Of a stretch of DNA of 64,000 bases, positions 13,213 to 26,600 are shown in pieces; positions within the stretch are counted from its first letter, which is position 1, and each line of letters begins with the position of its first letter. The notes beneath the pieces were generated by a model. It did not search any database. It had not been told where the DNA came from and worked only from the letters and a program-made list of their open reading frames with translations. A program made the position numbers and the translations under genes. Origin of the DNA: Axinella damicornis (Eukaryota; Porifera; Demospongiae; Axinellida; Axinellidae). Location of the stretch: contig OZ007514.1 of the NCBI GenBank assembly GCA_963931865.1, positions 868,001 through 932,000 of the forward strand, read 5' to 3'.

Positions 13213-14041
13213 AAAAAATATGAGAATGAGTCTTTCCATACCCAGACGGTACAGCCAATATCATGCATGTGGTTCCAGTGTATACGTAGTGCAAGGAGCC
13301 GTGCATGACAGCTGCAGCAGCTGTATGGTGGGAGGCTCAGGGAAGGGGGTGTACTGCATACTCCTAGCAGGGAAGGGGGTGTACTGCATATTGCTACCAG
13401 GATTGGGTTACAACTGAATTGTGCAGATTACTCTGGTGCAGCTGCAGTAGATAAACAGCTGGTGAATATGGTTAGTGTAGAACACACAGCCTGCAGGAAG
13501 GCTGTATTATGGAGGTAGTTACAGTACGTTTGTAACTGTTGTCATGGGAACGAGGTTAGCAAGTTCATAAGTACGATGCAGATCATGTGGAAACATTGTA
13601 GATCACTCCTGGCCAGGTTGTGGATTGAGGTGAATTGCCTAGCTAGTAAAACTGACGACTTATTGGGCAGTAGTGCGTGCAGTGATGTCATCATGCGATA
13701 GAAAGCAAACCTTCTGATCTCTATAGTAAGTTCAATGAATCACACCAACGTATAGTGCCATATACCACAGGACATTCTTTTGAATGTCTACGTTTCACTG
13801 AAAATTTGTCCTCTAATGGTTGAGCCTTTAATCAGATTACAACTATGCAAATGCACATACTTGGAGCTATGACTTCCACTACCGACTAACCACCGTCTCA
13901 GTGATGTGGTCTACTACAGGAGGGGGAGGTGGCGTGGGAGAGATGGAGGGGAGGGATGAAGGCATATACCAGAAGGATTGAAAGAAGACATTGTCTTTCC
14001 AAGGAGTAAAACAGCAGCTTATAGATACACCCACTGGTCAC

Positions 14042-14398
14042 AATTATATGGACAGCTGACACATCGAAGGGAGGGAGGGGCCCAAGGGTGTGTTAACATC
14101 AGTACAGGATGGACAGCTGGTATATTGAAGGGAGGGGTGTGTTAACGTCAGTACAGGATGGACAGCCGGTATATTGAAGGGAGGGAGGGGCCCAAGGGTG
14201 TGTTAACGTCAGTATAGGATGGACACCTGGTACACTGAGGGGAGGGAGGGGCCCAAGGGTGTGTTAACGTCAGTATAGGATGGACACCTGGTACACTGAG
14301 GGGAGGGAGGGGCCCAAGGGTGTGTTAACGTCAGTATAGGATGGACACCTGGTACACTGAGGGGAGGGAGGGGCCCAAGGGTGTGTTAACGTCAGTAC
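14042..14398. repeat. Minisatellite, about 61-bp unit, about six copies
   Basis: The unit contains GGGAGGGAGGGGCCCAAGGG, TGTGTTAACGTCAGTA, then AGGATGGACACCTGGTACAC. The first two copies are more diverged (CAGCTGGTATATTGAA), and the second lacks the GGGGCCCAA block. Confidence 0.92.
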
Positions 14399-14399
14399 A

Positions 14400-15857
14400 G
14401 ACTATAATGAGAACATGGACAGCAGGTGTAAAGAGTATTGGCAGACTATAGCACCTGTTAATTGTTTACAACAGGGCTGTGGCGGGTGCCTACCTCTGTT
14501 TGTGCCAAGAGGAGCGAACTTGCGTGATTAATAATGCCCATTCTCCAAATGTACGCACCAGCTACTAGCACGCCATGCAAGAGTTTGCTGACAAAATGTG
14601 CCCATGAGCTATATAGCTATGTGCCCATTCAGCGGTTTGTCAAGCAATAGGGCAACAATGTTAATGTTTGTAGACTGTATAATGTAAACAAACATGCATA
14701 TTACACATCCCGGGGCTCACAAACACACAAGATTAACAAACAACACTGTTACCCTTAACAATGGCGGCAAGTAGTTCAAGAGGTTTGATCTATTATCAAA
14801 GGTCATACTGGTGATTTTCATGAGAAATGTCCAACATTTGATTGTGCTGGTCATCTTGATCACGTTCTCTTTAAGCAAACTATAAGCTTGTAAAAGTGGA
14901 GTTGATACCTGCACATGCACGCATGCGCAGAGAGGTGTGGAGAGTGATTGCTGCGTCTGTTAGGATGTATGTTACAAATGAAAAAAGACTACTTATACTT
15001 AATTACCGCACAAAGAGCCGCGAAAAGCAAGGATTTTGCTCTCTGTTCAAAGTATCGAACAAAACAACACCTCGATTTCAAGATTGTTTACAACAGGCGA
15101 AATGATGCTGTGTCAGTTCTTCCATTCACTACTCATACAGCACAGAAGGCGCATCGACCGTTGCTGCAAACGGAGCACGGGTTCCCTCCCATCTGGCCTC
15201 GTCGTCAAGTTGTCACAACCGGAAGTGTTGTGGGAACCCATTTACAATTACACATTGGGGTCACACCCACGATCAGCTAGAATTTGGAGCCAAAAATACT
15301 AGGACACCAAGATATTTCATAAAACCATCGGGCTACTGTTATGGAGTATACCACGAGCAATCAATGCCGACACAGTCTACGATGTAGGCTAAACATCTCA
15401 CTCTGACTAAAAATGGAGGGGTCTTTAGTTGATTCCATGTGTCACACATAAATCACATGACCTAATTCAAAGGAGCATATGACTGGTTGAAGGTCACATG
15501 ACTAGAAACAAAGCCCATGCACTCTCTTCACTATTCATTGTACACAAAATTAATTATCACTAATGATATTACCACATGTTGTGAATATCTGACGAATTTT
15601 AATTGTTGTTGATATAGTGTATTGATAGTACTACAAAAATGGAGGTGTAGAAGGCTTGGGAACGAGGCTAGCATACATACTATGATATGTATACGGGTTT
15701 CATACAGGAGTTAAGCTAAGGGACCCAATGCAGACAGAGTCCGGGGACAAGTGTTCTTCCAAAGAAAATGTTACTTAATTTTGAGGTTGATTCAGTTGAT
15801 GCAATGTATTATACTTGTATAAAGACAACAATTAATTGAAATCTGAGATGAAATCTT

Positions 15858-15893
<36 letters not shown>

Positions 15894-18800
15894 TTTACAT
15901 GTAGTTGAAGCCATATGGAGAACTTAGTAGCGGTCATCCTATCCTCATTAATGACCAATGACCTGCTAGTGGTCCAATAGCAAGAGAAGATAAACCTGTT
16001 GTTATAGCAACAGCATCAGTATACGTACATGCATACAAGTCTACCTGGATACTTCTGTTATGCTAGCCTCGTTTCTGAGACGAAATCTTCGGGGGGGGGG
16101 GGGGGGGGGGGGGGGGGGAGGGGATTTACTTCGCCATTTTAGCCGCATGTGTGAGCTTTCAAAAATGTGATCAAGAAAGCGGTGCAGGGGACAGCCACTA
16201 TCCGCATGACTAGACAGCTGTTGTGTGCAGTGCTAGCTGGTCACATATCAGCTGGGTATCAACAGGGCGGTACACACGAGTCTTACAGGAACGAAGAGCT
16301 ATCACACGGTGGGAAAAGGTAACAGAAATACATGTTGTATTTCAAACCAGTCATTAGCAGTGTACTATCGCACAGCTGTCGTCCCCAGAAACCATCTCGG
16401 CTTCTAAATCATGGGATCGATATCTCCGTCGGCCACTTCCACTTTTAAGACACAACATGGGGATGTGCCACCACCAGCACTAGCTATGGAGTGTGCTCAT
16501 CAAGTGCAGAACTTGTGACCACGGGAAAAGGAAGTGGGTGCTTGTTTTGACACTACAATGATGTCAGCATCGCCCCCTCTCCTAACAAAGAAGGTGGGAG
16601 AGCCTTAGCTTAATTCATTACAAGGAAACGTTGACTGGGATTACAGAGGTTTTCAGCAACTGAATTTGTAGAACGGAAGTCACATGACAGCAGTTCTCTG
16701 ACCAATCAGTGTATAGTAGTCACAAGCTGCATGCAAGCCACGTACAGTACATAGGCAGCATTTATGACTCATATACCGCAGGACAGCTTCAGCAAGTGAT
16801 TCGACCGCAAAGCGCCCAATCGCGCCTTCTTACTAGTCAGCTTTCTGGATCTACCGGTGATCGGTGTACAGAATACCATTGTAGGACCCGGCGTAAGTCT
16901 TTGCTGTAAGCGCTTGTCCGCCCTGGTTCACACAAAGCCATTTTCTGTGAGATCGAGAGTGTTCGAGCTCTTACGATTTGAATTTTGCACTCACGTGACT
17001 TCCAGTGTTTCATTCTGGCCTGAAAATCGCAAGGACTCTGGAAACCTCTGTATTCATGGTCTGAGAACACGGCACCAGTGCAAGGGGGCTCTGAGTGAAG
17101 GATGTACAGTATAAACATCTACACAATAAGCCACTTGAAGGTACAACCACAATGACCCTGCCAGTGTGTGGAAGCCCTACGGCCCTTCGTACCAGCTGTA
17201 AGCAGTGGGCTGATAATTGCACTTAATGAGAACAAACCAAGTGGTGGGCTAGTGGGCCAAAAACAACAGGAGGGCGTGTGCCTATAGTATGGAGAACCAT
17301 TACACAGGCTGTTGAGTGAATCCTATCCACTACAAACGTAGGATGTCGTTGAATCGTTTGCAGCCAATAATAGAGTGCATTAGAAACACTTCAACAAATT
17401 CCAGCACTCTTTAGCACTGTATGTACCAGTGCACTACAGGAGTATAAGTGAACAATGTCCAGGCACCGGTGCCTCCCACACTGATTCAGTACATAAAAGT
17501 ACTAGACTTACACTATGAGGTGGTGGGCAAAAGTTTGCGCCATGCAGTTGCTATACTGTGAGACGGTTAATCCGGTTACATGCTATTTCTTCCAGCAACA
17601 GGTTCTATAGTACAAGCTGGAAGAAACTATTGCAGAACTCTTTGCGGGGGAGAAAGGGGCAATGCTTCTGGTTGATACTCATAGATATCTGCATCGGAAG
17701 TGCTCTTCTCAGCGGGGGAGCATTACTTCCAGTGCACCACAAGACACCACATAAAATCATCTCTAGCTGGCTTTCTACTCTAGATCTTCCTCAAGATAAA
17801 ACGCAACGTAGCTACCTAGATTATAATCGCCTTACCTCGTTCTGCAGTCTTTAAGTTCAGATCCTTAGCCGGCGAACCAGTGCCATTCAAAACCCACAGT
17901 CCAGTGCCATAGGTCGCAGATGCCAAGCGCTAGCGATGCATGCCCGTTTAATGGTCCAGAGCATGTTATTATTCGATGGGTGTGACTCCCAATATAAACA
18001 TAATTACGTCGGGCTAAGATTACGGGCGCGCGCACAGCGCATACATTGCGCGTGCGGCGCGGAACCGGATACACAAAGCTGCTCCTCGTTCCCAGGCCAT
18101 CGTTCCTTGGCAGGCTGCAGGAGTGCAAGAACCTATTGGTCTCGCGGAACCAGACTCAAAAGGAACTATATTAGAGTGTGCCGGACCAATATCCACGTCA
18201 TACAATTAACCGCATGCAAAGACAGTGAGCTACCTGACAATCAGTGAATGTACAAAATATGCGCTCCTGACACATCAGATCGAAAATGGAGGGCATTTGA
18301 GACTGCACCCCCTTTCTCCCCGCGAAGGGGCATGAGACTACAGTTAGCTATCGGGTGGCAGTAACTTGTTCAAGAAATCAGCTCTAATTTCCGACTGGAA
18401 GCAGATAGAGACTTGCGGTAAAGTTCATAAGATAGCACAGTCTTTCCTCCATCTACACTGCAAAGTTCATAGTTCATAGCTGTTGTTCCTTTGCAATGTA
18501 GCTATTGTTCCTTTGCAATGTAGCCAAACATCAAGGCACATCAAAATTAGTGGGTGGGGTAACTTGGAACAGTAGCTAGCTACACAATGCAAAATAGGAG
18601 TGTAACTAAAAATCCTGTTGCTTTGCTCCAGTTCAGCCCTAGTGCTAGTTTTCCAATGGGTAGTTAAGTCACTTTGCACCGATCTGATCCTGCTGACTCT
18701 TGCTGGTAAGTTTCCACTTTCAGAAAAATTGAAATTCAGTGAAACAGAAGACCCAAAGCTAGCTGGCTCCCGTGTGATAGGACTTCAGACTTCAAGACTA

Positions 18801-18917
18801 GGTGCAAGTGTTAAGCAGGCATAGTAGTTTGTATGTACCAAGTCTGAGCTTGAACCTCAATCTTCTCCTCAGTGCTAGAAATTAAACATTGTTCCAAGTT
18901 ACCCCCTGTTCCAAGTT

Positions 18918-18918
<1 letters not shown>
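14400..18918. other. Gene-free stretch
   Basis: No reading frame here resembles a protein I know. It contains the two G tracts listed separately, single copies of the GGGAACGAGGCTAG motif (about 15656), and a CpG-rich patch at about 18009-18065 with a run of GCGCGCGC. That patch might be regulatory, but I see no adjoining gene. Confidence 0.4.
15859..16123. repeat. Two poly(G) tracts in the same repeat context
   Basis: G runs at 15859-15892 and 16091-16123 (the latter broken by one A) are both preceded by GA(T/C)GAAATCTTC and followed by GGATTTAC. They are therefore two copies of a small dispersed repeat containing the homopolymer. Confidence 0.8.

Positions 18919-18952
<34 letters not shown>
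18919..18952. repeat. Poly(C) tract, 34 bases
   Basis: Uninterrupted C run directly upstream of the LINE relic. Confidence 0.95.
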
Positions 18953-18953
<1 letters not shown>

Positions 18954-18956
18954 CCT

Positions 18957-19380
18957 CACTTTATTGTTGTCATTACCTATATCGATGACCTCTTGTTTCA
19001 TAGCATGATGACTTACTCTGAAGACGGTTACGACATTGACAAGCTATGCAACTGGCTATCTTACAAGCTGACGTACACAGAACCTAAGTCCTTTTTCATT
19101 TCGATTCGTCTTTCCCATTTTTCAAAAGCAAGGAAACATTAATCTATAAGCATGCAGTTCTAGGCATGATGAGATCTCTGTGCATTGCCCTCATGGTCAT
19201 CCATCCCTCTCTGGAATATACAATACCCGTGTGGGATCTGCTGATATTGATGGATTGGACTACTGTAATCTTTGTACGAGAAGAACCTATTTCAAGCCGA
19301 CTCCTAACTCTCCACCTTATCTTCACAGTACCTCCAATCTTCTACATAGCTGTTTTGTATTATTTGGGGATATGATGTAA
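18957..19380 (+). mobile_element. Non-LTR retrotransposon (LINE) reverse transcriptase relic
   Basis: A frame from 18957 reads ...VVITYIDDLLFHS, then DIDKLCNWLSYKLTYTEPKS. This resembles the catalytic Y-x-D-D strand and the following NWL...KL...KS helix of LINE reverse transcriptases. After a stop at about 19140 another frame gives IHPSLEYTIPVWD, like the conserved (H/R)P-LEY-VWD motif further along such proteins. The fragment is short, frameshifted and without ends. Assignment is from motif memory only. Confidence 0.5.
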
Positions 19381-19708
19381 TGTTAGATTATTGGAGCGAG
19401 CCCCACATAGACGTGTAGTACATGAGCCATGTCTGTCCGTCAGCCTGTCTATTATCTGTCTGTATGATTGTACGTCTTGTTTGTTATGAGTTGTACCAAT
19501 TTAATGAGTGGCCACATGCACTGATCTGAACATTATACAATAATTATCCACTAGCTACAGCAAGGGGCAGTTGTATTATGAGGAAATGAGCAAATATGCT
19601 ATGAACAAGCCCAAATATTATAACTGTGGTGTATTGGTCTGTTACTTAATATAAAAATGAATGAGTTTTTTTTTAATAGCACTACTGTTGCTAAATATGT
19701 TCCCTTTG

Positions 19709-22700
19709 TCAGAACATTATAAAACCCAGCAACAAACAGAAATACAGAGTCTGGGCACTTGGGACCTGGAAGGTACCACTGGAGGCGGTCAGCACTCCAA
19801 CACCGTCTGGGTTAAAAGAGCTGGTGGGTTGGGTGGAGGGTTGGGTGGTGGGTTGGGTGGAGGGTTGGGTGGTGAGTTGGGTGGTGGGTTGGGTGGTGGT
19901 GGGTTGGGTGGTGGGTTGGGTAGTGGGTTGGGTGGTGGGTTGGGTGGTGGGTTGGGTGGTGGTGGGTTGGGTGGTGGGTTGGGTGGTGGGTTGGGTGGTG
20001 GGTTGGGTGGTGAGTTGGGTGGTGGGTTGGTACGTTATCTTGAAGCCCTTCCGAGCAGAATTGTGTCTGGGTCCAGCATGCAACACCACCTTTGCAATGC
20101 TGGTGGAAGTGGTCACGGGACTGGGAGCTGTTCGGTCACAAAATTTCCCTAGTTCAACATCATTGCCATCAAAAATTTTCACCCAATCCTTTAAACAACT
20201 TTGTGCTGCCACAGCCCGCTGTCTTCCTTCAAGACCAAAGATTGGGTCAAAGGTGAATCTAACTCCTTTGTTGGCATCAGGAAGTTGAATTGTCCACTGA
20301 CAGTCAACGTTAACAGGATACGTCTGAGGCCAGTTCGGAGTCTGAATGGTTCCACTGGAGGCAGTCAGTATTCCACCACCACACGGGTCAGAAGAGGTGG
20401 GTGCTTGGGTAGTGGGTTGGGTGGAGGGTTGGGTGGCCGGTTGGGTGGTGGGTTGGGTGGTCGGTTGGGTGGTCGGTTGGGTGGTGGGTTGGGTGGTGGG
20501 TTGGGTGGTGGGTTGGGTGGTGGGTTGGGTGGTGGGTTGGGTGGTGGGTTGAGTAGTTGGAACCTCGTCTGTAGAAAACAGTGATACAAGAAACAGCATA
20601 CTAGGCAAATAGAAAACAGTGCTACAATAGCTATCACTACACAGGGTGTTTAACCCTTTACCAACCAATGGCGCATATATGTGTCATGAGACTCATCAGC
20701 TTCATGATGTCACATCTGGCAATGTCCTTTGGAGATAGGTTCTACTAGAGTGAATTACCATTGCCCGGGCATCTTGATCGCATACTCGTTAACAAGTGGG
20801 TGTGGTTAGAGTCACAAATGTGTGCAGTTCTGTGTGAAGTGTTGAGGATGAAAACTGATGGGAACCTCATCTAGGGTATGTTTAAGTAAATTACAAGCTA
20901 TAAAACTGACCTCCAATGTCTACGGTTGGTAAAGAGTTAATATTCTGCTTTCATTCAGCAAGTGCTTTCATTCAGCATTACAAAAATGGTATCTCACTTT
21001 GGTTTCTGCAGCTCTTGCCGTCTGACTGTAGAACAAACCCAGCGTTGCACTGACACCTGTAGGATCCTGCACTGTTGGTACACGTATGCTGACAGCCTCC
21101 ATTCTCCAGAGCACACTCATTCACATCTGCAAGGGAGGAAATTAGCATGTTGTCTACATCTATAATATAAACACTCCTTTAGCTGGCTGGTTCAGTGCTA
21201 CTGTGGATTACAACCATCCATCTGCCTGATGAAGCCCATGGAATTAGCTATACCAGACCACCTAAACAGCATTCATATACCATGTCACCCATATAACAGG
21301 TAGCTACACAGATTTAGTCTCATTCACAGTTGTCCAGCTCGCATGGCTATCAAGTAAGCCTACAACTATAGCTAGTCATTGATCGCCATGCATAGTAGCT
21401 TACCAAAACAAGTTCTTGCATCCGCAGAGAGGAAGAAACCATCTCGACAGGAACACACAAAGGAACCAGGAAGGTTCTGATTGCAGTTGTGTGAACAATC
21501 TCCACGCTGACACTCATCTACATCTTATAAAAATAAAAAATATAGCTAACTTCAGTATGTGGTCATGTTGAGATATATCTTCCCAGAATATATTACTATC
21601 TTACAATGTTGAGTTTTTGTTATTGTGCTAGATCACTCGCATTTTACCGAGAACATGTAAGGATCCTACCTGAATGTTCTGCATGTTTGCTATGGGCTAA
21701 TCATGTCTTGCACTGGCATGCCTGTATACAGCCATGGCATCAATCTCACTCACCATTCGCAACAAATCGTGCTTCAAATCCACGCAGGTTAGAGGCAGTG
21801 TTGCTGCCATCCGTGTGATACTGTATGAATGCCTCGTTAAAGTAGAAACCAGGACTGCTACTGAAGCCAACATTGATGTATCGTGCTGATCCACAGAGCT
21901 TAAATGAACTGATGGAGGTATTGTCCAGGCCCGCGTATATTTGAAGGTAGTCCTTGTTGCAGGTGGGGCTGTAGGGTAGAGAGGTGCACATAGTCAAAAA
22001 GAATAGCTGACATATCAGTCTAACCCACCATATTAAGTTCTCTGGTATAATATGGTTGTCACACTTCTGACGCCATTGTGTCTGGCAAGCTGAAGGAGTC
22101 GGGAGGGGGATTTGTAGGCTGAGTTGGATGTTCCTAGCCTCGTACCCAGTCCCACGCCCAGCTTTTCGTCGCTCGCAGTACGGTAAAGCAGACTGCTAGC
22201 GACGAAAAGCTGGGCGTGGGACTGGGAACGAGGCTAGGATGTTCCTAGGTTAGGGTTAGGGTTAGGGTTAGCTAGTATGACCTAGCCTCGTTCCCAGGCC
22301 ATCTGCCGTTTTTAGTCGCATATGAACCCTTGTCAGATAAGCTGGCAGAAGGATTGCTGATCTGACGGGGGTTCAAAGGTCACGTATGCGACTCAAAGCT
22401 GCAGACGGCCTGGGAACGAGGCAAAGTATAATTATCCTAATGCAGTTACACTCTGTTATCAGAACATATTGTACTGGTACCATCAAGGCGTTGGTTGATA
22501 TAATATTATGCTGTGGTAGCTGCAGAGTTATTTCCTTAGATGTGATGTAACCAATCTAGTGGTCATTACACCAGTACGTACCGTGTGTTATCAATGTAGA
22601 TGTCAATATCAAATGAAAGAAAATACCCAGCTGGTGCCTGAACCACCCAGCCACAGTCTTGGTTGTGACGGAAGCTTGGGTATCCAGGAGAGTGGAATGT

Positions 22701-23539
22701 ACCGTTGGATGCTCTGAATACCTCTCCACAGCTGAAATGGGTAGCTGGCTCCACCACAATGGGAGGCGGGACAGTTGTAAGTAGTGGGGGTAGATTGCTG
22801 GCATCTTTCAAAGAGAAAGAAGTACCAGAGTTTTGTAATGCTACCATATGTATTGCTGATGACCTACAATCAATCAGCTTTGAAGTGTGTCTAGCATAAT
22901 GCACACTTGCAATTAAGTGTAGATTACCCTACAATTAAGGAGATTACTGGCATCTTTCAAAGAGAAAGATGCCAGTACAATTAAGGAGATTTCCCTACTG
23001 GAGAATGTGCAAATTTAAAGTTTGCTTGCAAAATTTTGCTCAAGAGTATGCTGACGTATCTGGACATACCATCTCTCCAACAAAGGCGGTTACAAAATTA
23101 AAGGCCAATATGATGTACCAATTTGTGCACGGTGGCAGATTTATTAGGTATTGTGCATTGGGTATATTACGTCATTAGGCCATAGGCCCTATGCATTAGA
23201 CGCAACCTCCAGGGCCAATGCAGGGTTAAGTAATGCACTCAGTGGGCTTATGCATAATACATTACAAGGACGGTTATTGCATCATCATCATCAGGATGCA
23301 TGATATGAAAGCAGTCTGGCTAAGTGTGTTATAGTTGCAACCACAACTTACATGCCAGTATGCCTTCCCTGAGTCACTGTAATTTAGTATGCTTTTGCTG
23401 AGTCACTGTAATTTGTAACCTATTTCAATATCTGACCATTATATTTGCCAGTTCATAACTAGCTATATACTACCACTATACCAATTTAGTCTCATTCCCG
23501 AATATCAGTTTGTTGTACGTAATGTGCTGCGTGCTGCAT

Positions 23540-23608
<69 letters not shown>

Positions 23609-26600
23609 CACACACACACACACGTGGCTAAGTGGGTTATACACACACACACACAAACACACACACGCAAGTGCCGTACAGCACAAAATACCCGCAGTTA
23701 ATAGCACCTAACTATGCCCTAACCTAGCCCTAGCTGTTGTACTAATTTAAGTCACATGACCTTCATAAGTAAACAGTAAAAGGACTTCAAAAGAGAAATT
23801 CCTCTGCTACTTTTCCTGGAAAATTATGCAATCTCATGGGTAACATAATTATAAAATTAACTCACTACAGTTGTAGAGCCTGTTGGTTTGGATAATATCC
23901 AGCAAACTCAGTTCTCGTGCCTCCCCGACAACGATATTTGGATCATTGGGTCGAATAATTTCCAACTCAACATACTGTCCAGCTGAGTTCACGGTGCCAT
24001 AATACCTATTGTAGTGCATTATACTGTTGTAGTCATAGCCGACTCCGAGTGACTTGACCCGAGATGAGTCCAACAGTGCGTATTTGCTCTGGAGGCTTGG
24101 ATCGATCCTGTTTATGTTGTCAGTAATGATTTGTACATATTCGTCCCTGTCTGGTCGGCTGTGCTCGTGGTAGAAGCCAATAGTGTGGCCTATCTCGTGC
24201 ATTACAACATGTGGTCGCAGGCAGTTTGATCCTCGCCCAAGGACAATTCCTTGTGCTCCCCTAGAAATCCGTCCAATATAGGACGCACATCTGCAGTGGA
24301 AACAAGAACGTCGAGTAGCATGACGACAATCGTACTGAGAAACACCATTCAACTCCCATGAAACCTATCCCATTAATCCTGAGTAAACTTCATAAAAATC
24401 ACTCCATGGATATAGCTATAGTCCTGCAGTTGTAAGTAGCCAAATAATACTGTGTGGGTATTCCCAGATTGCAAGGAATTAAGTGCAGCTAGCTGTATAA
24501 TGTACACCTTTCAGTGTTAGTTCTATCTACCGGTACCAAGCATTGGAGTTACGCTGAAAGTGCAATAGATGGAGTCAAATATGCAATGGCACTCAAGTAG
24601 CCCTTAAATTAAGTGAATGAGTACTCTATTGATGTTGAATTGATGGCTACTCAATCCATGAGAAATAACGGTATGACAGGGAAGACGTTGATGCAATCCA
24701 CTCACCGAGCTCCTGCAATGAAGGTGACATAGTGGGTCTCATCGGTCCTGGGTTTGAATCGGATGCACGTATGGTTCTCCCACTCACTCATGGCTAGATA
24801 GATGACCCTTTTCTCACTATCTGCATAAGATAAGACCAGTAGTTATGTGTTACTGTTGCCTCAAAATGGAATCATGCTTATAGACTACTAGATCGTACAT
24901 AACCAAAATTGCCACTGTTGTCAGTTTGCTGACAAAAGGGCTCAAGGTCTGTGTTGAAAGCAATGTGGTTTTGCAATTGTGCGTAAAGTAGGTCACTAAT
25001 CGAGAAAGAAGATGACAAAATCAGCAAAGTTCTAGCTCCTCGATTCCCATGTACTCTAGGTACTTCTTCTCTACTCAGTATGACCAGATCTTGCAAATAC
25101 ATCACTATCGGAATTTCATCGGCCATTACTAAATGGAGACTGCTACTGCATTCTCTGGTATTCAAGACTCAAGTTCTTGCATGGAGCTGAAACATGCTAT
25201 TTCAACTACATACATGTAAGTTTGTAACAGTACTGAAAACCTCTGATCTGCAGTTCAATTGAGCATGCAGTGCACACATGGAATACTAAAGAATGATTTA
25301 CCAGTGTATGCGGACGGAACGGTGTAGGGAATGATTGCATCTGGCCAAAGATGCCTCGGGTCTGAGGAAGCAGCCCTCTTTTCTTTGCTTCCTGCATCAC
25401 TGTCCATGGGATTTGACACAGTGAAATAGGCTATGTCACCTACTCGTGCTTGTATGCCTGCATGCATACACAATAATAGGGAGGAAAGCACAAATATAGG
25501 ATACAGGAAGGGAAATATACTTAGCATCCTTCTTGCATTACAGTATAATACATGCAAACAATTTTTTGTTAATATTAGTACAGTTGTGCGACTATCCGGC
25601 ATGCTAGTTTAAAGAATGCAGTGCTTATTCATGAGTGGCTGCTCAAGTTTACTCAAGGATCACTCAAGTATCAGCTCCCACTGAATTCCTTTCCATAGCT
25701 GCATTCACGAGGATGTAACCAAATAGCTTGTTAAAACAATTTTAGTGTGCTCATCTTGATCTGCGATCTGAGAAAACTTCCCATGCAGTCACTGTCAGTT
25801 GTTACTGTGCTCAAATTTACTTTGTATTTGCCATGCAATAAGTGGCTGTCACAGGGGACATATTCCTATAAAACTGTCAGGCATTGCAATTCTGGTGATA
25901 AAAAGTAGCAAGTTTGCAGTGATGTAGCTACATAGAGTAGGTGCAGGTATTATGAGGCAGCACCAATTATGGGTTTCCTACTTCACCACAATTATAGACA
26001 TCGTCACTTTGCCTGAATGTATCCTCTACCGTTTGATAGAATGAACGGTGCAAAGCATTTTGGTATTCATGCATGATTTAGGACAGTATTCAAAATTGTG
26101 ATGAAATTTATAGGTAGCTAGTTCCGATTGTCCTAATAAAAAACCCACTGCCAGAATACCAACAAGCATGTTTGGTTCTAGCGTTCTAGCAGAATCTTCT
26201 ATGCTGCATAGGGTGTAGCTACCTGGCCAAATGATGATTATATTATAGCAAAAACTGGGGTGTCTCATAATACATACCCTGTCTCATAATTGCCTCATTA
26301 ATGTATGTGATAAAAATGCAGCGAAACTGCAGTACAGGGAAAGCACTGAAACTTTACCTACCATGGATTATGAATCTATACCATAGTACAATCACGTCCT
26401 GTTGATAGCTAAGTTGTTGGTTAACTTGTAATGGTTTTGTGTCTCATAATTGGGGCGGCTACTCTATGTGTACAAGAAGAGAAGGAAACCCATTCCTCGT
26501 GCTTTGCACTTCCGAGTCTTTCCTACGTAGCTATAGCAGCAATAATGCATAAGGAGACTATAGCTAGCTAGCTAGCTACTTTGCAAGACATAAAATTATG

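Noticed and set aside
18009..18065. CpG-rich patch as a CpG-island promoter or tRNA
   Set aside because: Too short, no gene starts nearby, and no cloverleaf or A/B box was found.
19824..20584. Plus-strand Gly/Trp/Val-rich frames over the gene A linkers
   Set aside because: Antisense shadows of the PTTQ repeat; the same occurs at 29748-29967 and 40489-41043.
24878..25165. 95-codon minus-strand frame in intron 2 of gene A
   Set aside because: No homology and no counterpart in the same introns of genes B and C.
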